DNA of 64,000 bases, taken from contig OW121743.1 of assembly GCA_933228675.1 (NCBI GenBank), positions 50,698,000 through 50,761,999 of the forward strand. Reading direction: 5' to 3'. Both the position numbers and the translations under genes were made by a program. Of the stretch, positions 1 to 11,579 are shown piece by piece. The number at the start of each line of letters is the position of its first letter. The first letter of the stretch is position 1. The notes under the pieces were generated by a model. The model made no database searches. It was not told the origin of the DNA and saw only the letters and a program-made list of their open reading frames with translations. The DNA is from Stomorhina lunata. Taxonomy: Eukaryota > Arthropoda > Insecta > Diptera > Rhiniidae.

Positions 1-1269
1 AAAGCTTTTAGATGACATTAACTTAATAACATTTTTGTAGAAAAAACAAATCTAGATTTAACAGCTTTTTATAGTATCGGGAACACTTTTAATGATTGAC
101 TGTAACATTCTGACCGTCACACAGTGATTCAGAATCGTTTTTCATTGGCCAAAACTCTGTAATAAAGATTTTTTAGTCATTTTAGTCAATAGATAACATC
201 TTAAGCTTTTGTCGAGTTTTAATAAGATCTGTACAGCGGTTGTAAAGAAATTTGAGCTTAAAATTCAATTTTCGATCTGTTATTCCGTTTCAAATGTGCT
301 AACCCATTTTTAGCTACTTCCTCTTTAGCGATTTATCAAAATTTAGGTCACAAGCCCATCTTGGATGACAATATAATATTTGTTATTCTTAGGTTGGTTA
401 GGTTTCATTGAGGTATTTTCCGTATTTTCATTAGGATGGTCCAAATGGAAGAAAAACTGTAAATTTTAAGTTTTGATGTCAAATATTTTTAAAACCATAG
501 GAGACAGGATATGCATGTCGTGACGTTTTTTGTAGATCTTGACCTACGTATTTATTAAATGATAATTATATATCGTTGTAAGTGATTTACGAGTCTGAAT
601 GGTCCAACTTTTGGGATTGCTATCTGAAATTTGCATTTAAGGAAATTTGGTAGTAACTCTGATAGATAGAATTTAAAATTTTGAGTTTTTTCTACTAGCG
701 GGTCCAGGCGGGTATATATAGACGGGTACATATAGGATAAAAGAAAACACTTTCGCCTATCTTTGAATGATTTCGATTTTGTTTCTTTTTTGTCCTTCTA
801 AAACTTTAAATTTTAGTAATATTTGATGGTTTCAAATTTATTACATAACACCCTTACTTCAAACTATACAGGGTGCGCAAGTATTATATGTTAAAAACAA
901 CAGTTCATACAATATAACAAAAAAATATTATCAAACATTGTTTTTAAGAAATCGTAATTAATATGAAACCAAATATTATAATTTTCTTTATATTGTATTT
1001 CTAAATAAATTGAAATTTTTTGCCTTTAGCAGCATGCCACGCCTACTACTGCGAATATTTTGACAACATTTTTTTAATCTTAGCTTTGATATGTTTCCTT
1101 TCTGATGGCATACAAATTTTAGGAATCTGTGTCATGAAAAAATATAGGTTTTAGCCACTAAAAATTGATTCTGAGCCACCGTGCATCATCGGTTTTGAAG
1201 ACATATGGGTGGTAACATTGCCAGCCTTTTAATGCTTACGACTTAATTATAACTTTTAATGGCATTTTA
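1..1269. other. AT-rich intergenic DNA, nothing recognised
   Basis: I see no long reading frame, RNA gene or copy of the repeat families found elsewhere in the window. A CAGGGTGCGCAAG string near 870 looks like a transposon terminus, but I found no matching inverted end. Confidence 0.5.
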
Positions 1270-1485
1270 ATTAATTTACCGTGGTCGTTTTGAAAAGTTC
1301 CAGAAAAAAGAGTGTATACCGCTTTTGCTCTAATTCGAAAACAACTAATGAAGGCGATTATCAAATGAGAAACAGCTAAGGCACACACACGTGCTCATGA
1401 AATGTGTGTTTCTTTGTGCGTTTATATGTTTTTCATTGTTCTTTATCCACTTTAATTTCACATTTGACAGAAAAAAATGTATGTT
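1270..1485 (+). repeat. Dispersed repeat G, copy 1
   Basis: This stretch matches 24005-24240 in order and orientation. Shared phrases include GAAAACAACTAATG, AGCTAAGGCACA, a run of GTGTGTTT/GCGTTTA words, TTCTCATTG or TTTTCATTG, and a CAGAAAAAAAT end. The class is unknown. I see no coding potential or terminal repeat. Confidence 0.6.
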
Positions 1486-2573
1486 CTGATATTAAATTTT
1501 TGATTAATCACTTCATAAACATAACAAATTTACCATTTAAAGTTTTATGACGATTTATATAACTACTGCTATTTATCTTCTAAATATTTCACTTTATTTC
1601 TAATTAAAAGCATTAATAAAGACAAAATTTTGCTAGAATATTATAAATACTTGTAACATTAAAATAAAATGACTCTTTGTTATTAAATTTGCAAATTATT
1701 TTCCATGTGAGTTTATTGTTAGTGTTAAACTATTGTAATGAATACACGTAGTAAAATTTTATATATGTACTTGTGTTTTGTATTCAATAAAACTTTTAAT
1801 AATGCTATATAATATCATAGAAATAGTTAATGGGAAAATGTTAAATTTAAAGTAATAAAATATAAAAGAATTTGTTATTATATTTCATTGTTTCTAAAAT
1901 TTGTAAATATTTACCAGTATTTATGTTTCATTACAAAACTGACTCACACTGATTCGTCCCATAGAAAAAACTCTTTTTTCTAATTTTGCGAATTTATTAA
2001 CAATATGCACACCATATTAAAGCTGAGATGTTCAGCATTCCAGATATGTTCGTCTTTCTTTTATCCGGTCGGCCTACTTCAAATGAAACTCCCTTAAATG
2101 TACAGTATTTTTACAATTTTTTAGAAAATTTTATTTTTTTCAAATAGGTTTGGAAAAAGGATCATAAAAATTGTATTTTCGATTGGAATACAATTTCCTT
2201 ATATAAGTTTGACAATGACATCATGGTTAATAATACGACGTTAAAAACTTTACAATGCAAAGAAAAAAACTATGAAAAAAAAATGGTATACATTATGGCA
2301 AATTTCAATTTTTTTCGAAAAACTGTTAAATTAAATGGACTCGGAAAAGTATATAAAACGAGATGCCATTTCGTTTAACATCTAAGGATATATTTTGAAA
2401 TGTTGTCTTCATAGCGCATATAGAATAGTAAGAATAAAAACACCGTTTTTTGAGTTATGCCCTTTTTAAAAAATGTTTATTTTAGAAAAATTTTTTAAAA
2501 GTAGTTGGCTTTGTTATGAGATTAATTTTTATTATCGCCTGTTTTAAGAAATTTATAAACATGATATTAAAAA
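1486..2573. other. AT-rich DNA upstream of the three-exon gene
   Basis: No repeat or coding feature is recognised. It should hold any promoter or further 5' exons of the gene that follows, but I could not pick out a convincing TATA box or splice site. Confidence 0.4.
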
Positions 2574-3258
2574 ATGGTAAATATATATAACAAAACTTTA
2601 TTTAGTGTTTGGGTTAGATCCCCGGGAAAGAAAAGAGTAACTGCGGTGCTTGCTTATTTAGAAGAGAAATTAAAAAATGAAGAAAATTTTTGTAAAAAAG
2701 AAATAAAAATTAAAACCATGCGAGTTTTAAGCAAATTTAGCAAAACGTGGCTGGATTCAAATAGAACCAAAAGTCGGTTTTTAAAAGAAAATAAAAATTT
2801 TTTGGATAAAATATTTGTTACTTATAATAAGGTAAGTGTTTTTGTCACGTTTACTATAACTGACTATATGATTGAAATTGTATTATATGCCATCAACCTT
2901 ACACAAGTTGTTGATACATGGAAATGAAATCATAGAGTTCTTTGATTTGCCTATAGGTAATATTAAATGTACTTTGTATAAAAAATTGTGCAGTTACAAT
3001 TGATTTTTTTAAGGTGTGCTTTCAGAAGATGCTTTGGAGTCCCTTTATAAAATAATTAGGAGAAGCAGACTAGAACATACTCGTAAAAACACCAGAGAAA
3101 ATTGTAACAAAGACTTGATGACAAAACTTCTAATTTCGTCTGATCCACTAGTGACGTTCAATAGGGTATCAACAAAATCAACCAATACCTTTCACAATTT
3201 TCAACAAATCCGTGACTATATATTAGAAAATACAGAAGCGGAAGAAGAATTTCGTTAA
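2574..3258 (+). CDS. Three-exon gene or gene remnant, uncharacterised insect protein family
   Basis: Exons are 2574-2831, 2908-2956 and 3014-3258, giving 183 residues. Both introns are fly-sized and GT-AG: 2832-2907 (76 bp, donor GTAAGT, acceptor CACAAG) and 2957-3013 (57 bp, donor GTAATA, acceptor TTTTTTTAAG). Intron 1 is phase 0 and intron 2 phase 1. Splicing joins three frames into one continuous protein with no stop. It holds a basic/aromatic helix-like segment (FSKTW...RTKSRFLKEN...FLDK, about residues 51-79), then IHGNEIIEFFDLPIG, then VLSEDALESLYK with a basic region, and DLMTKLLISSDPL. The SEDALES...LL.SSDP pattern reminds me of an uncharacterised arthropod family that may be transposon-derived; that is from memory and I cannot name it. 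The frame may be the 3' part of a longer gene, since stops lie just upstream of the ATG. No function is assigned. Confidence 0.6.
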
Positions 3259-3347
3259 TAATTATAAGTTTTCTGGTTTTTTTTTTGTTCCTGTTTAAAA
3301 TTATTAATATATAATTAAAACTCAGTACATAAAACAAATATGTATCT

Positions 3348-3353
3348 AATAAA
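3348..3353 (+). promoter_or_regulatory. Candidate polyadenylation signal
   Basis: AATAAA lies about 90 nt after the TAA stop of the three-exon gene, a normal distance for a fly 3' UTR. The DNA is so AT-rich that chance is a real alternative. Confidence 0.4.
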
Positions 3354-3359
3354 AAATAT

Positions 3360-4008
3360 GTAAAAAATTTAGTAGCGCCATCTAGCTATCTTTACTATTA
3401 GAAACTGCTTTGATCCTTTATCTGCGTTGGGGTTTAAGTACATGGGTTTGCCCCTAATTTGATCAGAAACACTCAAGAAATAATTTTTGTAAAAAAAGAT
3501 TTTGTTTAATTCAGCACATTATGGCAACACTGGAAATATGAAAAATCTAATGTATTTATATTATATTTACACTAGTTACACGAAATCCTCGAAATAAATA
3601 CAAAATTTATATGTTTATAAAAGGAAAATGTATTATGGGCGATTTTTGGAAATTATACTGATCCCTTGCGGGCAAAATATCTGGATATTTTTAAATTTTA
3701 TTTTATATTTTTTCTAACTGAGCTAAGGTCTATTCATGCTGTAAATTTCATCGCTGTAAATTTATTCCTTCTAGTTTTTTCCAATTTTACTATAGGCTCA
3801 AATCACTGTGTGACTGGTTATTTATTTTCTTCATTAAATTTTACTCATGTCTTTAGAACTTTTCAAGTATAGTAGATATATCCCATTTAATTATTCTACT
3901 ATAGGAATACAAAAGTCATGTCGTGTGATGTTCATTGCTGCTCATTAAAACGTTAAATATTGTAATAAAATTGAAGTCAAAAAGTTATATGTAGAAGTAG
4001 AAAAGAAA
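3360..4008. other. AT-rich DNA, nothing recognised
   Basis: The only frame of note (3666-3872) is low-complexity F/L/I/N-rich and has no recognisable motif. No known repeat of this window is present. Confidence 0.5.
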
Positions 4009-4555
4009 ACAATTAAGAAAGTGCTATAGTTGGTCAAGCCCGACCATACGATACCCTTTCACCACTAAGATCAAAGGTGTTCTTTTTCGTGTCTAAAGAC
4101 AAATACTTGCTAAATTTTGTCATCATACAAACATTTTCTCAAGACTTATATATTTTAGTTGTTTCAGTCAATTGGACTTATAAATATTAGAGCTAGGGTC
4201 AAATATTAACTGATTATTCCCAAATTTAGAAAATTGATTACAGTTTTTACAGAAAATAAACTTAAAATAGTCATTGCCTGCAGATTGACAAAAAAAAAAC
4301 AAACTATCTGTGCCAAATTCCATCAAATTGCCTTTAAATTCCGACCTGTACTTTGATTACATGATTTACATGGCCAATCCAGCCAGCTAGCAGCCTTCCG
4401 TCCAGACGGACTGACATCTTTAAGTCGACTCAGGAAGTGATTCTAAATCTATTGGTATACTAAAACGTATGTCTAAGATCAATATTTCTATGCGTTACAT
4501 ACATCAGCACAAACTCATAATACCCTTTTCACCTATGATGATGAGAAAATTATGT
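4009..4555 (+). repeat. Family A element, shortened copy
   Basis: The 5' end AACAATTAAGAAAGTGCTATAG and the hairpin region TTGGTCAAGCCCGACC are present, followed by ATACCCTTTCACCACT. The body carries the CCAGCCAGC...GACGGACTGACATC core and the TAAGTCGACTCAGGAAGTGATTCTAA phrase. The 3' end is decayed (CACCTATGATGATGAG instead of GGTGGTGAAGGGTATAA). Internal module sequence is missing compared with the roughly 780-810-bp copies. Confidence 0.75.
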
Positions 4556-4657
4556 GTGGATGTATGCGAAAATTAATATTTATTATTGTCAATATTTATT
4601 TGAGGAAATAACTCAAGTCTTCACTTCTGTTTGACATCTATTGTCTGCCTTATGTTT

Positions 4658-5035
4658 TTATAACCACCATCAAAAAGAATGGGGGTATATTCTTTAACAT
4701 CACCTCAAAAACCAAAATTGAAGTATATTCTGAATCCTTATGAAATTCTAAGACGATTGAACGATATCCGTCTGTCTGCCCGTATTTCTGTCTGTTGTTG
4801 GCACGATAAAACCTTAACGAAAGGATATAGATGACTGAAATTTGGCATAAATACTCTTCATATCATAGAAAATTTTTGTATCGAAATCCGGCAAAATCCT
4901 ATCGAAATCCGGCAAAATCAGCTCCCGTACAACGTCATCTAGACTAAAAGCTTATTTCCTAATAAAAGATAAATTATAACAGCTATGATGATAAAATTTG
5001 GTATATACAGTGGTGGTCACATATTTAGCACACTA
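4658..5035 (-). repeat. Family B element, 3' fragment
   Basis: On the minus strand this is the B terminus (TTATAACCACCATCAAAAAGAATGGG on the plus strand) plus the CTAAGACGATTGA and GTCTGTCTGCCC tract. It breaks off after about 380 bp, next to a second, longer B copy in the same orientation. Confidence 0.75.
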
Positions 5036-5046
5036 GTTATGCGTTT

Positions 5047-6861
5047 TTATACCCACCATCAAAAAGAATGGGGGGTATATTGAGATTGTCATTCCGTTTG
5101 TAATTTCCTTAATATTGGTTCAAAAATCAAAAACGATATATATTCTGAACCCTTATGAAATTCTAAGACGATTGAGCGATGTCCGTCTGTCTGTCCGTCT
5201 GTCTGTCTGTTGAAATCACGATAAAGTCTAAACGAAAAGAGCTAGCTAACATTCTTTATCTATGAGAAAATTTTGGTATTGAAATTGGGCAAAATCGGTT
5301 AGCATTTGGCCATAGCTCCCGTATAACCTAGTCTAGGCTAATCGCTTATTTGCTAATAAATGACAAATTATGACAGTTATGATGACAAAATTTGGTATCT
5401 AGAAGTTTTAGATAAGCACTAGGCAGCATATAAAATTCGGTTCACAATAAAAATCGGTTCACATTTAGCCATAGCTCCCATACAAAAAACTTACGAAAAC
5501 AGGCTAAATTTCACCCAAACTACACTTAAATGCCAATAAATCTAAAAGTATAACAGATATAACCACTAAAGTTGGCACAAGAAAGTTTTATATCAATGCC
5601 AGCCAGTGTGCAAAATTTTGTCACTTAGGTCACTATTTGACCTAGCTCCCATATAAAAAACTTACGAAAACACAAAAATTCAAAAAGAAAAGGGGATTTA
5701 TGTCCGTCTGTCCGTCAGATAAAATCGTGATAGCTCCTTAACTACAAGACTAAATTAAGCACAAGAAAGTCTTATGTCAATGCCAGCCTGTGTGCAAAAT
5801 TTCGTCACAATCGGTCACCATTTGACCATAGCTCCCATATAAAAAACTTATGGAAACACAAAAATACATAAAGAAAAGGTTGTTTATGTCCGTCTGTCCG
5901 TCAGATAAAAGCACGATAGCGCCTTAACGAAAAGAGCTAGAGGGACAAAATTTTACAAAAGTATTTTGGATATCTTGAAAAAGATGTGTGTTGAAAATGG
6001 ACAAAATCGGTTCAAATTTAGTTAGAGCTCCCATATAACCCCGCCCCGGGAAACACATTAATGCTGATAAATTGAATACAGTTGTAATAGCTATGACGAT
6101 TAAATTTAAAATAGGGAAGTTTTATGCAATTTTTGATCAGTTTATCAAATTTTATAGGAATCAGTAAATATTTGACTTTAGCTTTCATGTGAAAAACACT
6201 CACGGAAACCAAAAATTTTAGCAAAGGCCAGTTAAAAGCTATTAAATTAGAAACTATAATAGCTATGGCCAATAAATTTTGCAAGAATATATATATACTA
6301 TATATATACCAGCCAGTGTGTAAAATTTTATTATAATCGGTCAACATTTGGCTATAATTCTTATGTATATAACATCCCCTTTTTATATCTACAATCAAAA
6401 ATATTTGGAGGTACATTCATGATATTAAGATTGCACCTATGAAATTAGATAGGCATCAATCAATGTTCAGCCCAGACTTTATATATGATGAATACATTAG
6501 GAACTCCTAACGAAATATATGGACCTGCCGTATTACTATTAACGTGTTTAGCCTAACTACTTATTAAGCACAACGAAAAGTATTTAACAACTTATTAATG
6601 TAAAACTATACCCGGTTATGAGACCGAATTTTAAACAAAGTAAATACTGGGGAAACCACTTAAATATTTTTAAATGTTGAACTATAAAGCTACGGCAACC
6701 GAATTTAGTCTAAAGGTTTTACCAACATTACCAATTAGCTTAGCGATTTATTCAGTTTGGGTCCAGATTTTGAATTAGCTGCACCCTGTTTCTGAATTTA
6801 ACACAACTTGATGGTGGGTATATAAGATTCGGCACAGCCGAATATAACACTCTTACTTGTT
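5047..6861 (-). repeat. Family B element, near full length
   Basis: This 1815-bp copy runs on the minus strand from AACAAGTAAGAGTGTTATATTCGGC (plus-strand end at 6861) to GATGGTGGGTATAA (plus-strand start at 5047). The 5' hairpin ATTCGGC-TGT-GCCGAAT is intact. The interior holds repeated modules with the GGGAGCTATGGTCAAAT-type phrase and a GACAGACGGACA tract. It matches the copy at 8851-10666 in length and order. Open frames inside, such as 6018-6416 on the minus strand, are repeats of one module and are not taken as genes. Confidence 0.85.
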
Positions 6862-7744
6862 TTTATTACTTTGACCGATGATTTGATGAAAATTACAGAA
6901 ACACGTGTTGAAAAAACAAATCACTTCCAATTTTTGTAACGTCCGTCACAGCACTTTAAAAGCGAATATCTTTTTCATACAAAAGAAGTATCTAAATTAA
7001 AAAATGCCAATCGATGGGTTAATACTCTCTGAAATCTGTGCAAAGATATCTGGTGTAAAACGACAATGGGATACAATTAAGTACAACAAAATCCGTACAA
7101 ATGTATCGTCAGTCACGTAAGATCTGCCCATATATAATATCTATTGAACCTCTATCTTATATTTCATTTTAATCAGTAACATCTTGTATGTTATTTTCAA
7201 TTTGATATGTTGAATGACATAAATTTGACATTTATTTGCTCTTATAATGACGAAATTAAAACTTTTATTTTTATACAATAAAATTTATGTTGAAATGAGG
7301 AAATTAATAAACTAAATGCTAATATAAGTGTCGAGTATTACATTAAAAGTGAGAATCGTTAAAGAAAATGATGTTGAATTGTTATGAAGATTTAATGAAT
7401 GCCACTATAATTTATTTTAATGTCATAAAAACATGACTTATAAAAACAAAAAAAACTGGAAAAATTAAAGCATAATCGAGTTTTCATGGCAAGCTCTTGC
7501 TTTAAACTATTGTTGTTGAAGCAGAATCGTTTTCTTTGAAAAATGTTATACTTAAATTAGAGGATATAAAGCAAAAGATATAATATAGTCGAGCTTGACC
7601 GACCGCCATATACTTAATGATATCATAAAGACCATATTATCTATTTTCTTTAATCTTTTCTCAAATGTGGTTTATAGTGTTAATATCGGAGTATTAAAAC
7701 CAAAAGAGTTAACCCATGGGGGGATCAGTAATAATATACCATAA
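6862..7744. other. AT-rich DNA with a scrap of family A
   Basis: Near 7588 the string TATAGTCGAGCTTGACCGAC matches the family A hairpin in reverse orientation, followed by unrelated AT-rich sequence. I recognise nothing else here. Confidence 0.4.
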
Positions 7745-8845
7745 TTGTTCAACAAATTTTGTTTTACTATAAGTCTTTCCAACGGCCTTGGAGTCAATCC
7801 AACTAAAACGGAACTTGTACTTTTCACGCGTAAATACAAAATTCCCAGCTATAGTCTTCCAAAATTGAATAAGGTTGAACTTATGCTTACTGACCTGCTA
7901 AATATCTTGGGGTCATTCTGGACTCAAAACTGTCCTGGAGCGTGAACACCCAATTTAGTTTGTCTAAAGCGTCTATTGCACTCTATTCATGCTGAGGGGC
8001 AAAACCTGGTGTTTAAATCCCAACAACACTGCCTGGCTCTTCGACATGGTGGTTAAACCTATATTAATGTACGGTGCGCTGGTTTGGTGGCCTGCACTCA
8101 CCAAGGCAAACCAGAGGGACTATTTTAACAAAATCTTAAGATCTTCCGCTCTAATGATTACCCGTGCCTTAAGAACTACTCCATCCAAGGCGCTCTTCAC
8201 CATGCTCAACTGGCTCCTAGCCGAACTAATGGCAATGCAAATTGCTCTTAACTCGGCTATCCGTCTCAACACAATTGGAACCTAGTCCCACTCACAATCC
8301 GGACATTCCACTATCCTGGATAAAATCACAAATATCCCTGACCATATAGATTATTGCATATCCACTCCTATATTCGACAAATCTTTCACTGTGACTATCT
8401 CTGGAGAACCCCCATCTTCAGATGACACTGATGGATCGAAGTCAAAGATAGGCGTAGGGGGGGGGGGGGGGTGCTTCTTCATCCCACTTCTAGGGAAGGA
8501 AATTGGCTTTAGGCTCCCTGATCAATATAGTGTTCTACAATCCGAGATATCTGCTATTCACAAAGCAGTCAAATGGTTGAGATACCATAGAGTATACGAC
8601 AGGGATATTCGTTTCTGTATCGACAGTCAGGCTGCAATAAAATCCCTATCTAATGTCCATACGACATCTGTTCTTACCCGAGAATGCCGGGCATCTCTTA
8701 ACGAGATGGCAAGACATTGCAAGATCGAACTCTTCTGGGTACCCTGGCACAACAACATACCTTTGTAACTCCACCGCGGACAAACTTGCTAAATCCGGTG
8801 CTTTCTTTAGTCAGGACAACATCGACCAATTACGGGCAATTTAAA
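7745..8845 (+). pseudogene. Reverse transcriptase C-terminal region plus RNase H, broken
   Basis: The first part reads SNGLGVNPTKTELVLFTRKY and continues, after frame changes, through a KPILMYGALVWWPAL segment and a RTTPSKALFTMLNWL segment, typical of the thumb/connection region of insect non-LTR reverse transcriptases. RNase H follows with DGSKSKIGVGGG (8391 frame), SEISAIHKAVKWL, IDSQAAIKSL and the VPWHNNI...STADKLAKSGA end, so the D-E-D-H type residues can be traced. A run of 14 G near 8457-8470, a frameshift near 8755-8765 and several others break the frame. The YxDD palm motif is not present. It is a non-functional remnant. Confidence 0.8.
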
Positions 8846-8850
8846 TCAAA

Positions 8851-10666
8851 AACAAGTAAGAGTGTTATATTCGGCTGTGCCGAATCTTATATACCCAGCA
8901 TCAAGTTGTGTTAAATTTAGAAACATATCTAATATATCTACAAGGGTGCAGCTAATTCAAAATGTGGACCAAAACTGAAAAATCGCTAAGCTAATTGGTA
9001 TTGTTGGTAAAACCTTTGGACTAAATTCGGTTGCCGTAGCTTTATAGCTCAACATTTAAAAATATATTTAGTCTCATAATCGGGTATAGTTTTACATTAA
9101 TAAGTTGTTAAATACTTTTCGTTGTGCTTAATAAGTAGTTAGGCTAAACACGTTAATAGTAATACGGCAGGTCCATATATTTCGTTATGAGTTCCTAATG
9201 CATTCATCATATATAAAGTCTGGGCTGAACATTGATTGATGCCTATCTAATTTCATAGGTGCAATCTTAATATCATGAATGTACCTCCAAATATTTTTGA
9301 TTGTAGATATAAAAAGGCGATGTTATATATATAAGAATTATAGCTAAATGTTGACCGATTTTGTTGACCGATAATTTTACACACTGGCTGGTATATATAT
9401 AGAGCTTATTCTGGCAAAATTTAGTGACCATAGCTATCATAGTTTCTAATTTAATAGCTTTTATTTGGCATTTGCTAAAGTTTTTGGTTTCCGTGATTGT
9501 TTTTTATATGAAAGCTAAAGTCAAATATAGACTGATTCCTATAAAATTTGATAAACTGATCAAAAATTGCATAAAACTTCCCTATTTTAAATCAAATCGT
9601 CATAGCTATTACAATTGTATTCAATTTATCAGCATTAATGTGTGTCGCTTGGCGGGGTTATATGGGAGGTCTAACTAAATTTGAACAGATTTTGTCCATT
9701 TTCAACACAAATCTTTTTCAAGATATCCAAAATACTTTTGTAAAATTTTGTTCCTCTAGCTCTTTTCGTTAAGGCGCTATCGTGCTTTTATCTGACGGAC
9801 AGACGGACATAAACAACCTTTTCTTTATGTATTTTTGTGTTTCCATAAGTTTTTTATATGGGAGCTATGGGGAAATGGTGACCGATTGTGACACTGGCTG
9901 GCGTTGACATAAGACTTTCTTGTGTCTAATTTAGTCTTAGTAGCTTTTGTAGTTAAGGAGCTATCACGATTTTATCTGACGAACAGACGGACATAAATCC
10001 CCTTTTCTTTTTGAATTTTTGTGTTTCCGTAAGTTTTTTATATGGGAGCTAGGTCAAATGGTGACCGATTGCGACAAAATTTTGCACACTGGCTGGCATT
10101 GATATAAGACTTTCTTGTGCCAAATTTGGTGGTTATATTTGTTATGCTTTTAGATTTATTAGCATTTAAGTGTATTTTAGGTGAAATTTAGGCTGTTATC
10201 GTAAGTTTTTTGTATGGGAGCTATGGCTAACTATGAACTGATTTTGATGAAATTTTACACGCTGTCTACGCCTAATGTAAAACTTCTATATACCAAATTT
10301 TATCATCATAGCTGCTATAATTTGTCATTTATTAACAAATAAGCGATTAGCCTAGACGAGGTTATACGGGAGCTATGGTCAAATGTGAACCGATCTTGCC
10401 CAATTTCAATACCAAAATTTTCTCAGAGATAAAGAATATTTTTACTAAGTTTCAGTGAGCTAGCTCCTTTCGTTTAGGCGTTATCGTGATTTCGACAGAC
10501 AGACAGACAGATAGACAGACAGACAGACGGACATGGCTCAATCGTCTTAGAATTTCATAGGGATTCAAAATATATATCGTTTTTGGTTTTTGAGCCAATA
10601 TTAAGGAAATTACGAACGGAATTACAATCTCAATATACCCCCCATTCTTTTTGATGGTGGGTATAA
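8851..10666 (+). repeat. Family B element, full length, inserted in the retrotransposon
   Basis: It starts AACAAGTAAGAGTGTTATATTCGGC and ends TTTTTGATGGTGGGTATAA, 1816 bp. The 5' hairpin ATTCGGC-TGT-GCCGAAT is followed by TATATACCC; the 3' end holds the inverted form. Internal modules recur about every 150-190 bp (phrases near 9660, 9857, 10037, 10217, 10368). A GACAGACAGATAG tract at 10494-10531 precedes ACATGGCTCAATCGTCTTAGAATTTC. It is the best reference copy of B in the window. Flanking sequence on both sides is retrotransposon. Confidence 0.88.
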
Positions 10667-11066
10667 TTAGGCAATTACTTTTCGCGTCCGCGCAGAGTGA
10701 GTGGTCTTCGGAAACTACTTGTTTCATATCTAGGCAAACATGGCCCACCTACAACACTAAACGTTCAAATATTTTGGTAACTTTACCCCGTCACAGACTC
10801 CGCGACCTTATGTCAACCCTAACAGGTCATTGCGTTTTTGGGCTACATGCCAGAAAACTTATTCTTCAATTCTATGTCTACTGTCGTAGTTGTTATAACA
10901 TAGAAGATGAGGAGACAGTGACTCATCTTCTTTATCACTGCCCCGCCCTCTCGACTTCACGGGCTCTCAATCTGGGGGCATCTTTCTGCATGATTTATCG
11001 GATCTAGCGAGTATTAACATTCGTAAAATAGACTTATTTATCAGGGCTTCAGGATGGCTTGATTAG
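10667..11066 (+). pseudogene. Non-LTR retrotransposon C-terminus with zinc knuckle
   Basis: The frame resumes after the B insertion with LLFASAQSEWSSETT, then TLPRHRLRDLMSTLTGHC and FGLHARKL. A C-x2-C-x10-H-x4-C knuckle follows (CRSC...THLLYHC), then PALSTSRALNLGA. A frameshift near 10990 moves the end to FIRASGWLD followed by the TAG at 11064-11066. This C-terminal knuckle is usual after RNase H in this retrotransposon group. It is the continuation of 7745-8845. Confidence 0.8.
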
Positions 11067-11278
11067 CCTCTCATTGATAGCCTGGAGTAATTATTTTTTT
11101 GTATTTTTGCAGGTAACACAAAAGGACCGCTTTTTAGGACCCAAGTTATGCTGAACTACATCGGCTGCCTGTCTATCCTCACCTAAAGGTACGGTCAGAC
11201 TCATTAAACATTTAAATCAAATATTTTGAGTAAAATATTGTCAAAACAATATAATAAAAAATTTGGTATCTAGCAATT

Positions 11279-11372
11279 TGTTTCTCTTAATTGATGTTGT
11301 TGTTTCTCAAATTTAATGTTGTTGTTTCTCAAATTTGATGTTGTTGTTTCTCATATTTTATGTTGTTGTTTC
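11279..11372 (+). repeat. 22-bp tandem repeat inside family C
   Basis: Four imperfect units of TTTCTCAAATTTGATGTTGTTG. The family C copy near 16055-16150 carries the same tandem, so it belongs to the element. Confidence 0.8.
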
Positions 11373-11579
11373 TGTTTCAATATTTGCCCCTGTTTGATGT
11401 TACAAAAATTTTGTAAGATTAAATAATTATTTGATCAAAATTTAATAAAATATTTGCTCTTGCGTGGTCACATTAGGAAAATTTTTATTTGCTGGCAAAT
11501 GATTTTGTTTTCTTCAAATCAACATGTTTCTTGTTTGAACCTCAAAAATATTTTGTGGTCAGACTACGAGGATCAAATA

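Larger units (their letters stand above)
7745..11183 (+). mobile_element. Degenerate non-LTR retrotransposon with RNase H, split by a B element
   Basis: Coding remnants run in order on the plus strand: the end of the reverse transcriptase (7745-8285), RNase H (8391-8845), then, after the family B insertion at 8851-10666, a C-terminal zinc-knuckle region (10667-11066) and a 3' UTR-like tail ending near 11183. A tail phrase resembling CGAACTACATCGGCTGCC is known to me from fly retrotransposons. The RNase H domain points to the I/R1/LOA-type superfamily. The 5' half (ORF1, endonuclease, catalytic palm) is absent. Confidence 0.8.

Noticed and set aside
840..900. CAGGGTGCGCAAG as a transposon terminal repeat
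   Set aside because: No inverted partner found within the window.
3666..3872. 68-residue hydrophobic frame
   Set aside because: Composition follows the AT-rich DNA; no motif, no splice or promoter context.
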